A stretch of DNA of 64,000 bases from contig CALQHT020000002.1 in NCBI GenBank assembly GCA_943330455.2, forward strand, positions 1 to 64,000, given 5' to 3'. Within the stretch, counting starts at the first letter, position 1; each line of letters opens with the position of its first letter. The notes below the pieces were generated by a model. That model did not search any database. It saw only the letters and a list, made by a program, of their open reading frames with translations, and was not told where the DNA came from. This document shows, piece by piece, positions 51,501 through 60,100 of this stretch. Origin of the DNA: Nitrosovibrio sp. Nv4. GTDB lineage: Bacteria > Pseudomonadota > Alphaproteobacteria > Acetobacterales > Acetobacteraceae. A program made the translations under genes and the position numbers.

Positions 51501-54184
51501 CCACGCAGCCAGTGCATAAGGTCTTGCCGCCGAGCGTGGAGGGCGTCTGGAGAGCGGGCGGAGAGCAGGATGAGGGTAGGCGTTAAGGGCGTGGCGGTGT
51601 TATGTCGATCACGTAAGGGCGCGTTGGCGACCACGACATGGGCATTGGTTCCACTGAAGCCGAATGAGCTTACCGCGGCAAGACGCGGGGTACCCTGCCA
51701 GGGGATTGCCTGGTGCGGTACAAAGAACGGGGTGTTACCAAAGTTGATTTCGGGGTTCTCGTTGGCAAAATTCAAGCTCGGTGGAATGGTTCCATGCCGC
51801 AGTGCCTGCAGAACCTTGATCAGACCAGCGACTCCGGCGGCGGTCAAAGTATGGCCAATATTGGTCTTGACCGAACCGAGCGCGCAGTAGCCACTGCGGT
51901 CCGTCTGAAGGCGGAATGTATTGGCGAGTGCGTTGACCTCGATCGGATCGCCAAGTTGTGTTCCGGTGCCGTGCGCTTCGACCAAGCCGATTGCCGCCGG
52001 GCTGACGCCTGCCCGACGATAGACCATCTCCTCCAGCGCTGTTTGTGCCGGACCGCTAGGAGCTGTAATGCCGCTGGTCCGTCCGTCCTGATTAATTCCC
52101 GATGCCTTGATCACGCCGATGATCTCGTCCCGGTCGGCCAGGGCCTGATCGAGGCGTTTGAGCACGACGATGCCAACGCCCTCTCCTGGTACGAATCCAT
52201 CTGCTTTGGAGTCGAATGTGTGGCATTGCCCGGTGGGCGACAGCATGCCGGCATCGTCCAGAAACGAATGCAGGCGATGGTCTGTCATAAGGATCGACAC
52301 GCCGCCGGCGAGCGCCATATCGCAGTCGCCAGACAGCAGGCTCTGGCACGCCAGGTGGACGGCCACCAATGACGATGAACAGGCGGTATCCAGAGGGAGG
52401 CTTGGGCCTTTCAAGTCCAACAGATACGATATCCGGGCCGACAGAATGGCCAGGGAGCCACCCAGCGAGGATAGGCTGTCATTTTGGTTGACGCCGTAAC
52501 CATCCGGAGCGGCCCCTACATAGACGCCACATCTTTGGCCACCCAGACCCCGCTTGCCGTAGCCCGCGTTCTCCAGAGCGTTCCATGCCTGTTCGAGAAA
52601 GACGCGTTGCTGCGGGCTCATCGCCTCGGCTTCACGCCAGGACAGGTTGAAGAACTCCGGATCGAAACAATCGTGGTCTTCCAGGAACCCACCCCATCGC
52701 GTTGGGCCTGTCCCGGTGGTTGGCCAGCGGTCGGCTGGAACCTCCGTGATCGAGGATTTACCCGCGACAAGGTTCTGCCAGAACTCATCAGCGTCCCGTG
52801 CACCCGGAAACCGACAGGACAGCCCGATGACCGCTATATCCTGGCTTGATGGCGCGGTCGGGGGAGGACCGTTGTTTGCCATCGGTTCGGGCGTCGGTGC
52901 CGAGCCCTCGGTCGGATTCGGTGGTGGCTCAGCCTGCGATACCAGCCGCATGGTCCCCAAATGCTGGGCAAGACCGGCCAACGTGGCATAATTGAAAACA
53001 TCTGACGGGACCAGCCGACTTCCCAGATGCCGGTTCAAAACAGTGACGAACTGGGGCGCTACGATCGAATCGACGCCGTAGTCCGCGAGTGGACGATCCG
53101 CGGCAAGCTCGCTGCAAGCCAGGCCAAGCAAGCCCGCGAGGTGTTCCGCCAGGATGTGTCGTAAGTCTCGTGCTGGCATGGCCCGAGCAGAGACTTCCGC
53201 TATCTTTGCGGATACAAAAAGACACTGAAACGACTCGTCGAGCGGATCGGTCCAGCCGAATGTGGCCGGGACATTGAAGCCCGCGTCGGTTAGCATCTGG
53301 CGCCATCCTGCCGCGGATAGAACCGGACCGTCGGGCAGGCGTACCTCCGGGTCGCGAAAGCCCCACCAGCCATCCAGCAGCCCGAAGGTCATCGAGGCAA
53401 ATGCACCGGCGCGCGTGATCTCGTTCAATAGCAGCAGGCCGCCGATCCGAAGCACGCTGCTGATGTGCTCCAGAGACGCGGCGATCCGACTGGTCGCGTG
53501 GAGCACATTGGTGCCGAGAACCACATCGTAGCTGTTGGCTTCGAAGCCTTGAGAGACAGGCGGCCTTTCCAGATCCAAGATCCGAGCCGTCAGGAATGGG
53601 CGGCCGGCGCCGTGGATACGTTTGCCATGCTGGATGAAGCCGGGAGAAACATCTGTATAGTCGTACGTAACATTGTCACGATACGATTCCAATGCAGCCA
53701 GCACCGCGCCGCTGGTCCCACCAGTGCCCGCGCCAACTTCCAGGATACGTACCATTCCGTTGCCATTCTGAGACAGGCAGGCCGAAACAGCACGACCAAC
53801 GGCGGAAGCGGTAAGGTTGTTAAAGTGATCGGTCCAACGGCTCCCTTGATAGATTGGTTCCACCAGCGACATGCTTCCTCCCGGAAACATCACTTCACTC
53901 CCCTCCGCTCGGCCGCACACAACATCGACCAGGCGGTTCGCGCAATGTTCGACGAGCGTGACGTGAGGCGCCAGGTCGGGTGCCATGGCCAGCAAGCGCG
54001 CGCGCGTTTCGACGGCATCGGCGGACTGTGGAGCGGCCGAGTGCAACAGCCGGTTCAACGCCCGTGCAAGGTTTTGGTGGCGGGGCAGGGCGATGCGCGC
54101 GATGTCCTGCTGTCCGACCGCATGGCGAAGCAGCAATACCGCGTAAGGGTCCAATGCGGTGAAGGGGTCGATGCGTCGGGTCAC
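39533..54184 (-). CDS. trans-AT PKS C: cMT-ACP / KS4-DH-KR-ACP / KS5-DH-KR-cMT-ACP / KS6-KR-ACP
   Basis: Three KS (DTACSSSL/DTACSASL, HGTGT, NIGH), two cMT (LEVGAGTGG, IEIGAGTGS), DH, KR and ACP motifs. Proposed start GTG at 54184 (VTRRIDPFTALDPYAV...), overlapping the stop of B as GTGA; the ORF-track start 54295 lies inside B. Confidence 0.94.
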   Translation of the reverse strand: MTRRIDPFTALDPYAVLLLRHAVGQQDIARIALPRHQNLARALNRLLHSAAPQSADAVETRARLLAMAPDLAPHVTLVEHCANRLVDVVCGRAEGSEVMFPGGSMSLVEPIYQGSRWTDHFNNLTASAVGRAVSACLSQNGNGMVRILEVGAGTGGTSGAVLAALESYRDNVTYDYTDVSPGFIQHGKRIHGAGRPFLTARILDLERPPVSQGFEANSYDVVLGTNVLHATSRIAASLEHISSVLRIGGLLLLNEITRAGAFASMTFGLLDGWWGFRDPEVRLPDGPVLSAAGWRQMLTDAGFNVPATFGWTDPLDESFQCLFVSAKIAEVSARAMPARDLRHILAEHLAGLLGLACSELAADRPLADYGVDSIVAPQFVTVLNRHLGSRLVPSDVFNYATLAGLAQHLGTMRLVSQAEPPPNPTEGSAPTPEPMANNGPPPTAPSSQDIAVIGLSCRFPGARDADEFWQNLVAGKSSITEVPADRWPTTGTGPTRWGGFLEDHDCFDPEFFNLSWREAEAMSPQQRVFLEQAWNALENAGYGKRGLGGQRCGVYVGAAPDGYGVNQNDSLSSLGGSLAILSARISYLLDLKGPSLPLDTACSSSLVAVHLACQSLLSGDCDMALAGGVSILMTDHRLHSFLDDAGMLSPTGQCHTFDSKADGFVPGEGVGIVVLKRLDQALADRDEIIGVIKASGINQDGRTSGITAPSGPAQTALEEMVYRRAGVSPAAIGLVEAHGTGTQLGDPIEVNALANTFRLQTDRSGYCALGSVKTNIGHTLTAAGVAGLIKVLQALRHGTIPPSLNFANENPEINFGNTPFFVPHQAIPWQGTPRLAAVSSFGFSGTNAHVVVANAPLRDRHNTATPLTPTLILLSARSPDALHARRQDLMHWLRGNEPDLGNLAYTLSHGRGHFEHRLALIVDSVDALREWRGTVRQSEPLILPARGNEDAEMATLLDAATPDLNRIADCYLRGGDGDWSRIAAPGARRLAMPGYRFLRQRFQTRPILPAQAATSLPMRHALPHPLLSDNVSRFGEIAFALNLDVNAPWCRDHRLNDRSILPASAIMELAREATSVAANAPVTAIKNLRFHRPIMAGSAGSFRITLQPQGRGATFTVLSSDDTVHADGIAETGDIGIAPTRVDVQALKSRLRNHFTREEIYPRFRKLGFDYGAGFQVITALHADHAEVLAELASRSPVEDGVWLDPALLDGAIQSAIGLILVKDEALTSVTPVSMGQLTIHGPIRGTCLAHVTLQSVDNDIRRLKITVLDGDGRAIVTLDDVAIRAVAAEVRNDVILTYTPKWEPQPVPNAAPPSSIVLFDRDETLWRMLGQDTILVRPGSAFCRLEQRSFAIDPANPADYARLLSTLRSEDFPAQTIWHLWSRQSVAIDLRAERRETLDAALRDGLQSVFLLSAALTQQPARAAITLLHVHPAGSTATSLYAPIAAFGAALRRENPTLRVASIGVATTDLPRLMAILSAETGNGQDDLIDEVHWDATDTRTVRKFRICPPETFSTVPLRQQGVTLLTGALGGIGRHVARHLAARHKARLILVGRSPSGTASDALIAEIRTAGGDAVYLAADITQDAAVKAAVALAKSRFGGLHGVIHAAGVTRDRFLLHKTAEDFELVLAPKLLGTLALDRATVGEDLDFFVCFSSLAGTFGNAGQTDYSAANRFLDAYMQARTGPGRSLSIGWPYWREGGLIVDEAEQRRRSTTTGVRSLETDEALAVFDTLVGGATGTVLVLPGDPNAIDALLHPGARVPKPAMPPKPNTTTIDSAVNYLRTLLADATSMPEDRINPDRPLEQYGIDSILVTKMNAVLEQRFPGLPKTLFFEHQTLREAAGYLAFRHGDAFEPQAVEDREPAAPRPALPTGDGIAIIGIAGRYPGADTLEAFWDNLCSNRDLITEIPKDRWDQAAWFDAKPGVPGRSYSKWGGFLTGVDQFDPLFFNIAPAEAAGIDPNERLFLEVCWEALENAGHTRATLTSDPARSVGVYAGVMYGEYQILAAAAQNHANGSVGGASPYWSVANRVSYHMDLHGPSMTVDTACSSSLTAIHLACQALSTGECSVAIAGGVNLSLHPLKYVGLSQGRFAASDGHCHSFAAGGDGYVPGEGVGVVILKPLSAAIADGDYIHAVIRGWATNHGGKTNGYTVPNPRLQGDVIAASLRRASVDPATVSYIEAHGTGTALGDPIEIAGLSAAFGASLPPQSCALGSVKANIGHLEAAAGIAGLTRVVLQLQHRTLTPTRRHGPDNPNIDFSATPFRLQERTQPWVAAEPLRAGVSSFGAGGANAHLVVEEFRPTRAAASAAGSSLLVLSARTESQLRAYAERLIPFLRNSPFCLADICRTLQFGREPMSVRLAVVVDTLEAAVDRLTEFLRQTPNAVHFGVLDDMAAVAPLSASSDLEAMARAWASGASVDWKASNPPGERVPVLPHPFMRRRYWLDMTSPPPSARAEATLHPFLDRSEPSLDGAVLVKRFLPTDPIVRDHLVQGRLMVPGVVQLEMARSAMLVAGVSTDVLTDVVWSGPLLVHEEGTDARITLTRDDQGVGFEITVPGTGPTCRGRARQHDPVAPETIDLVHLRMKATRHLGTSEIYERLESLGLNYGPSLRSLTDLWVTDSTIMAALNPINEPADIVLSPSVMDGALQSLVGFAEGNAGQLFVPFSLSEIRQFGHLRLARFVVGTRRGFSNEVALFDLNICDADGKILLTLTQLAARPGCQRQPSEAVPLTIREPFWEAAPQVSTPPTNASVLVVHAAEDQALAERFAANPGVRTMRQTDDSVAIANAMSDATDVVWIASPPRDGDMAQQSEEMAYTLLRVFQELDRSARLGRDLHLRIVTRNFQSVSLRERPDPRAAALIGVAKCIALEFPRVAVSLIDLDALTCDNPRVPHLVLAEPARVPTQEVAWRVSTRWVQRMRPVHLPNAVTPLRPGSIVLIVGGAGGIGCEIAAWLARDCSARIALVGRRPETALTIPINSIPSGTGEIRYFQADATDPAAMAEVVACVRETWGGIDAAVHAALVLRDRTIALMDRATFHAVLASKIAGSLVLAEALAGENLQFFAFLSSVNVISGSRGQANYVAGSSFVDAFARHLAAERPWRVVVTNWGLWGDVGVVSDQTYRSRLAALGVHPISPADGIAALASVLSSNLDRVAIARAEPEALHQLGLTEQYSADQGETLEQAETAFAALERYGRVCLREALVGMTDGAADKAWTPEGLRRRLGIASRHTKLFTALLDTLSRDGLVTSADGLWRFGPTRPDQVSAVRDLLDIAQRGANWLAGPRRLLQACLDSYPSMLQGAVDPVSVLFPRASTDLVEAAYTGNPIADRCNIAVANAVKDFVASRAESGPIRVIEIGAGTGSTTAAILNMFGSLPRTVEYVVTDVSQHFLTHGKARFAGWPGLEFAMYDAERNPRDNGLIEGSFDLIVASNVLHATSDLPATLARARRLLRSNGRLLLSEATRAQDFGTMVFGLTQGWWLATDPARRIPFSPLVAVDGWRTALTDAGFADTDILTAVTPGIVPPHAVFSARNTETFAPQSATERLLIVPPPRVAAGPTNERLQDYLRGILADVLKLDPDEVRVTESFDRYGMESLTALEIRNRMDRDIPGLPATLLFEHNTIARLAAWLTETHQGALARLFSDAAPIDPPLSAATAIDADPRPRRTGTDEPIAIIGFSGRYPGGANPEEFWRLLSAGESAITEVPASRWPAAATFDADGAEGRSYTKWAGFIDDVDCFDPLFFNISPLEAEVMDPQERLFLETAWATLEQAGYTPRRLRDRAGEICPNGGDVGVFVGAMNVPYQWLAAEAWAAGHPNAASTNYWSIANRVSFLLDFSGPSMVVDTACSASLTAIHLACESLRRGECGAALAGGVNLILHPRQFVNLSQARMVSHGAECRAFGSGADGFVDGEGVGAVLLKPLSVAERDGDRIEGVILGSAVNTGGRTSGFTVPNPSAQARVIRAALGRAGVSPSEITYIEAHGTGTALGDPIEIAGLSEVFATTNRAPCAIGAVKANIGHLESAAGIAGLTKVLLQLRHRTILPNRHAATPNPLIDLSRTPFVFPAEQMRWEAATPGGQLTAGLSSFGAGGANAHLVIQSYEQPDRALPATTDDELIILSARDPDQLRLVATNLLAMLRRHAIPLVDLAHTMRVGRDAMGTRLAILSRGQADLDQKLTDWLGGLTGDHVMYGTVSGSATRALSETESGRNEIASLVLRVDLLRLAELWVQGAEIDWTALPTDRGGRLAALPTYPFRRERYWLPTSVQTTAAPPTTEPSITTAEPEITDQPARIQLFSRTWQPAPALARRQAGTVLVLSRNPSLATALASIWSGNVISVRVGNSFVGLDARSLQLDPTSEDDHAALIAYLARTEPGGFDIVQALDWQAAGDPPGGDGPLASILLTQAAQRGEATNARILHVFTQADDRPLDQAVGSLARSAVQESDNCRLRAVGILDAAGADRVATICRDELLAADDAPEVLHGPNGRQSPGIDPVAIDAKAATIGFRIGGAYLLVGGLGEVGCAIAERLGRDYRARVAIIGRSEPRGPALERLRKLRESGLQVHYEACNLTDRAGLHRALASIRAQFGRLHGVLHLARTVEDALLVRKSAASVGRVMAAKVDGSIALDAALAGEELDWFVLCSSLAAWLGLAGGGDYALACAFQSGFARLRQQKVERGERYGRTVAICWPQWRHDKYLNDAKLRRLATEGLQTIDARDGLRIIEQAMQADRTEVAAVKGTERAFHRLTLAYRQDIAPTIGVPAQSAHPDDEFAAELSQLTDTELAAYLQHLTPVEPSEDTEQVVLDTICAFLKLPAGRFGADSEFAEFGLDSIKALHVSERLQKRLGVQIDPAMFYEYPQISAFAKAVAGRSAMPFRRIRS
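41880..43170 (-). other. KS6 of PKS C
   Basis: IAIIGFSGRYPGGANPEEFWRLL...VDTACSASLTAIH...EAHGTGTALGD...VKANIGHLESAAG. Confidence 0.93.
47280..48560 (-). other. KS5 of PKS C
   Basis: IAIIGIAGRYPGADTLEAFWDNL...VDTACSSSLTAIH...EAHGTGTALGD...VKANIGHLEAAAG. Confidence 0.93.
51600..52840 (-). other. KS4 of PKS C
   Basis: IAVIGLSCRFPGARDADEFWQNL...LDTACSSSLVAVH...EAHGTGTQLGD...VKTNIGHTLTAAG. Confidence 0.93.
53200..54110 (-). other. N-terminal cMT of PKS C (completes the module begun by KS3)
   Basis: VRILEVGAGTGGTSGAVLAALESY...VVLGTNVLHATSRIAASLEHISSVLRIGGLLLLNEITRAGAFASMTFGLLDGWWGFRD. Confidence 0.9.
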
Positions 54185-57100
54185 GTTATCGCTCCCAGGT
54201 CCTGGATCACAGCGTTGAACAGATCCAATGGCCCTCTGCCAGTGATGGTCGGGATGGTCGAGACGTCCGCGTGTTGCTGGATCGACGTCGGCCAACAGCG
54301 GCGGCGCTCGAACGGATAGGCCGGAAGGGAGATGCGTCCGAAACTCCGGTCGGGATAAAGTTCGTCCCAGCGAACGTCCGCGCCGGAGAGATAGGACTGT
54401 TTCATCTCTCCAACCTTGCCCGATCCAGCGGCCGCGGATCCGGCGGGGTGGCGAAGCGCGGTCTGAAGGCCGGCAAGGTCGGTTACAGCAAAAGCGGCGC
54501 GATACTTCAGATGAGTGCGGCCGCGTGCCAGCGTCCCGCAGATATCCGCTATCGCTGTTTGATCGCCCGCGGTCTTGAGCCAGACAGCCATTTGTTCAAG
54601 CACACGGGTCAAGGCGTCGGCGCTGTCGGCAGAGAAAGCCGCCAGATGCCAATCTTTCGGCACCGGGATGATCGGCGCGATGATGGGTGCCTCCTCCAGC
54701 ACCGCATGAACATTGGTGCCGCTAAAACCGAAACTACTCACTGCGCCGCGTCTGGGCCCATCCGCGATCCAGGCACGAGCTGCTTTGGGGATGGTAAACT
54801 GGGCATCCGTCAGATCGATGTGATTGTTCAGTCGTTGAAAATGCACGGACGGCGGAATAGTCCGGTGTCGTAGCGCCAACGCCAACTTGATAACGCCAAC
54901 CAGTCCGGCCGCGGGCAGCGTATGGCCGATATTGGCTTTGACCGATCCCACGGCACAATTCTGTCCGCGGCCAGCAAACGCGGCGCGCAGGGCTTCCATC
55001 TCGATCGGATCGCCGATCTTCGTTCCGGTCCCGTGCAGCTCGACATAGCCGATCGTCCTGGGGTCGATATGGAACCGGTCGTAGACGATCCGTTCCAGCA
55101 TTGTCTGCGCCGCTCCATTCGGGGCGGTGATCCCGTTGCTGGCCCCATCCTGGTTCGTGGCAGCCCCTTTTACCACGGCGTAGATGGTGTCGCGATCACG
55201 TACCGCGTCGCTCCGGCGTTTCAAGACCACCGCGGCCACCGCTTCGCCCGGAACGAAACCATCCGCCGACGCATCCAGGGTATGGCAGCGTCCGGTCGGT
55301 GACAGCATGCCGGCGTTGCTGGCGGCGAGATAGAAATCGGGGGTTGCGAGCACCGCGACGCCGCCAACCAGTGCCAGGTCGGATTCGCCTCGCAGCAGGC
55401 TTTCGCAGGCAAGGTGCAACGCGACGAGGGAGGATGAGCAGGCTGTATCAATCGACAAACAGGGGCCGTGCAGGTCAAGCCGGTAGGCGATTCTCGCCGC
55501 AAGCATCGAGGCGGCATTGCCCATGAAGCGCTGCGCATCCGGCACTCTGCCGGCCTGGCGCAGGACCGAATCATAATCGCCGGCGACGGTGCCGACGAAA
55601 ACGCCGCAGCGGTCATGCGATTCGTGTGGGCCGCCGTATCCAGCATCTTCTAGCGCATGCCAGGCTGTCTGCAAGAAGAGCCGTTGTTGCGGGTCCATCA
55701 ACGTCGCTTCGGATGGCGAAATGTTGAAGAATAGAGGGTCGAAGGACGCGACGTCGTCGAGAAAGCCGCCATCCTGACATTGTGTCCTACCCGGCATACC
55801 TGCGTCCGGGTGATAGATGGCGGCGTGATCCCAGCGGTCGCGCGGCACCGGACGTACGCTGTCGACGCCATCGGCGATGTTGCGCCAGAATGCATCGATG
55901 GAGTTGGCGCCCGGGAACCGTCCCGCCATCCCAATGATCGCGATGTCGTCCGCCCAGGCTCCAGCCGGGGTCGCGGTCACGCGTGTCGGTTGGGCGATTT
56001 GGGCGATTGGCTTGGCAGGGGGCGGCGCAGGTTCGATACGGATCGCATGATGCGACGCAAGGTGGTCGGCGAGACGTTCAACTGTCGGGTGGCTGAACAG
56101 GATCGTTGGCTTCAACGTTATATCGAACCGAGCATTGAGCGCACCAATAAGCTCGACGCTGATAATCGAATCGGCTCCGTAATCGGCAAAGTTGCGATCG
56201 GGCAGCAGTTGTTCGGGCCGCATCTGCAATGTCTGGGCAACGACGGTCCGGATGGTATCGATCAGGCTTTCGCTCGACGTTGGAACGGCCGAGGTGGGGA
56301 GTGGCGATTGGGCAAGGTGGGCGGCAATGACAGTGTGGCGAAACTCGTCCGGCCGTCCGCCGCCGATGCCCTGCAGCGCGATATCGGCGAATCCCGCGGA
56401 TTGGAACAGGTTGGACCAGCCAGGCGCGTCGAGCAGCGGCCCATGTCGCAGCCGAACATCCGTAAAGGCCCACCAGCCGTCCAACAAACCGAATGTCGCG
56501 GTCGCGAAGTCAGGCAGCGCGGTCATTTCATAAAGGACTGCGACCCCGCCAGGTTTCAACAGGCGTTTGAGGCGGTCGATAGTGACGTGCAAGTCGGGCG
56601 TGACATGGATGACGTTGGCCCCCAGGATCACGTCGTAGCTTTGCGGTGCGTGGCCTTGCGACGCCGGGTCTCGGTTCAAATCCAGCACGCCGAACTGCAC
56701 GAAGGGATAATGTGCCCCGTAAAGACGTTCCCCGTGCAGTGCGAACGCTCTGGATACGTCCGTATAGACATACTCCAGGTCCATTCCGCTAGATGCCAAA
56801 GCGGCCAGAACGGCTGCGCTGGTTCCGCCGGTTCCCGCACCGACTTCCAGCACGCGGATTTTGGCACCCTTGGACTTTCGAGTGGCTTCAACGACCGATT
56901 TGGCCACGAGTTCGTTGCAGTGGAATGTCAGGCGATCACCGCGATAGATTCCTTCCACCAGGGTCATCGATGAGTCGGGGAACAGGACATCCGTCGCCAG
57001 TCGATCGCCGCGCAGGACCTCGGCCAGGGAGTCGATGCAGTGGCGCAGCAACCTCACATGTGGGGCAAGATCCGGATGTTCCCGCACGAACCGTTGTTCG

Positions 57101-60100
57101 TCGGCGGCGACGGCTGCACGCGACGGCGGCGAGGACGGGCCGCGCGCGATAAGATCGGACAACGCCCTGAATACGTGTTGGTGCTTCGGGGACACGTCGG
57201 TTGCGTCAAGCCGGTGTTCTGCCGCCCAAGACGACAATGCGTCGCGGGTCAGACGGTCCAGTTCGGCATGTTCGCGCAGGGCGCGGTCGACGGGGTTGAT
57301 GGGACTGGGCGCCTGCATGACCCCCAATTGGCGCAAAACATGGTCGTCGGCCTTCAGGGCCATGACCTGCGGGTAATCACCAGCCAGAGCCTGTTCGAAT
57401 GCGGAAATGCCCTCGGCGGTACCGATCGGCTGGACGCCTCGTTTCTCCAGTAGTGCCCGGTAGGTTGGATCGGCAACCCGGCCGACCTCGCCCCAGAAAC
57501 CCCAGTTGATCACGCGAACTTTGCAGCCCAGACGCGCCTGGGCGATGTCCGCGTAGGCATCCTTGAAGGCACAACCGGCGACATAGTTGGCCTGTCCGGC
57601 ATTGGCGGCAAATGAATTGGCGGATGAGAACAGGGCGAGCCACTGCAAGGGCTCACCTGCCAGGGCCTCGACAAAGTTGATGGTGCCAAGGGTTTTCACG
57701 TCGAGCGCCGCGTGGAACGCGTGGTCCGACATGCGGGCGAGCGCCTGGTCCTCCATAACGATTGCCGAATGGACAGCGCCGTGGATGGGGCCAAACTGCT
57801 TGCGGATATTGGCTACTGCTTCGCGCATATCGGCCGCGTTGCAGGCATCGGCGGCAAAGAAAGCGATGGCGTCGTTCAAGGTGGCGATGCGGGCCTCTCG
57901 GACCGCGTCCGGGCGGCTGCGGCCGATCAAGGCGACCTTGGCGCGGTAACGGGTTGCCAGATGGATCGCCAGTTCCAGGCCGATGCCGCCTGCTCCGCCC
58001 AGGATGACATAGACGCAATCCGGCTGAATAACCGACGATTTGGGTGCCATGTCGATCGGTTGCAGCGAGCGAGCGAAGCGACGGCCATCCCGCAACGATA
58101 TCTCCCGGCCCAGCGCGTCGCCCGGATCAGCGAGCGCCGCGGCAACAGCGGTCGGGGTGTCGATGCTGATGCAACGGATCGACCAGCTCGGAAATTCGTG
58201 CGCCGCAACGCGCGCTAGCCCGATGGCCGCCGCGGACCAAGGCGCAGGATGGCGTTCCGGTTGTAAAGACAGAACCGTAATGACAGGTGGCGTGACACCG
58301 GGATGACGCGCCAATCCCTGGAGTGTCCGGAACAGGCGATCTACTGCCTCGGGGTCGTCCATGCAACTGACGACGATATCATGCGACAAAGCAACATCGT
58401 GGTCGTTGGGTACCCCATTCCCGACGAACCGGCCTTGTGGCAGTGCGGCGGTCAGGAATGGCCGTAGCGGATCTGCATCATCGACAAGCACCAGGGTGGC
58501 TGGCGGCACCGCGATCGATGCCGCGGCGGGGATCGCCTCCCACACCGGTTGATAGAAGGGCAGTGCCGCAAACAACGGCTTCTGCATCACGCGCCCCGCC
58601 AGCCCATGCAAGATGACGCATGGCTTGCCATCCATATCTGTGATCATCGAATCGAAATGAACGACGCCCGGTTCCGTTCCGTGATCCAGACGCTGCACGA
58701 TCAGGCGGCATAAAGCCGACGGAGCTGAGACGATTTCCACGCTTTCGACAGCGAATGGAAGCGGAAGGCCGTCCACGCCGTCATCCATCAACGCGGCGGT
58801 CAGTTGTAGCGCCGCGTCCATAAGGCCCAGGTCGAAACGGCAAGCACCAAAAGCTCCGGTGGCGCGTGCCACCGCGACGGCCTTCCGTCCGTGAACCGCG
58901 AATGTTTCGATGGTGCGGAACGCTGGACCATAATGCAGGCCTCTTGCTTCCAGTTGAGCGTAGAGTACGTCGCCAGATTGCCCGTCGATGGACGGGACAG
59001 GCTCGCACTGGCGGGTTCCGTCCGGAACCGGACCGATCACACCACCTGACATGATCTTGCCGTCGCACATCAATTCGAACCGAGTTTCGCCATCGCTCGG
59101 TCTCATCACGAATTCGGCGGTGCCATGGTCGTAGGCGGTCAATGGACGCAGCCAGGTCAGGTCTTGGATCCGGACCCGTTGGTCCATGCCGAGGCGGATC
59201 GCGGCCTGCACCGCCAGCTCGATCGTTGCTACGCCGGGTAGAGTCGGGTGCCCCGCAACCTGGTGGTCAGACAACACGGGGTGGCTCGCGTCCAACGGCA
59301 CCTGCCACCGTGCCTCCGCCGCAAGCGTGGGAATGGACTCGCCCAGAAGGGAAGGGCGGGATGTTTCCAACGACACGACATCGGGCAGCCAATGGCGTTC
59401 CCGCAGGAAGGGATAGGTCGGCAGCGCGAGGCGTTGGCGGGAGCGCGCGGAATAGAGCCTGCTCCAGTCGATAGCAACGCCCGAGGACCATAGATGCGCG
59501 AGTGACCGCAAGTCTCGATTGGCCAGCGCGGGCCCAACCGCGGCAACGTCCGGATGAACGGCATTCGGGACGTAGACCATTTCTGCAAGTTGTCGCAGTA
59601 GGTCTGGCAAGTCCGTAACCAGCAAGGCTGTCCGCACCTCCATCGCCTCTCGGCCGACTGCGAGCGTATAGGAAATATCTGAAACATCGGCTGGTTTCGA
59701 CAGCAACCAACGGCGAAGCGCCGCCGCTACCGCGAGCAGTTGTTCCGGGGTTCGCGCAGACAGCGGCACCAGGTAAGGACCGGCCGATGGCACTGTCGCG
59801 GATTGCTCCGGTGCCTGCTCCAGAACCACATGGACGTTGGCCCCGCCGGCCCCGAACGAACTGACACCGGCGCGCCGTGGGGTGGTCGCGGGCGCATCCC
59901 ATGGAGCAGTGCTTCGTTGCACCCGAAACGAGCCGCCACCAAAGTCAATGCGTGGATTCTCCGGGCTGGCGTGGAGGGACGGCACCAACTCCCGATTCGA
60001 TAGTTGGAGAATAACCTTGGTGAGCCCGGCGATTCCGGCCGCCGATTCGAGATGGCCGATATTCGATTTCACCGATCCGATTGCGCAGCGAATCTGCCCT

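Noticed and set aside
54185-54295. N-terminal extension of PKS C (ORF start 54295)
   Set aside because: Overlaps the end of PKS B out of frame; GTG at 54184 in a GTGA overlap is more plausible, though only N-terminal peptide data would settle it.
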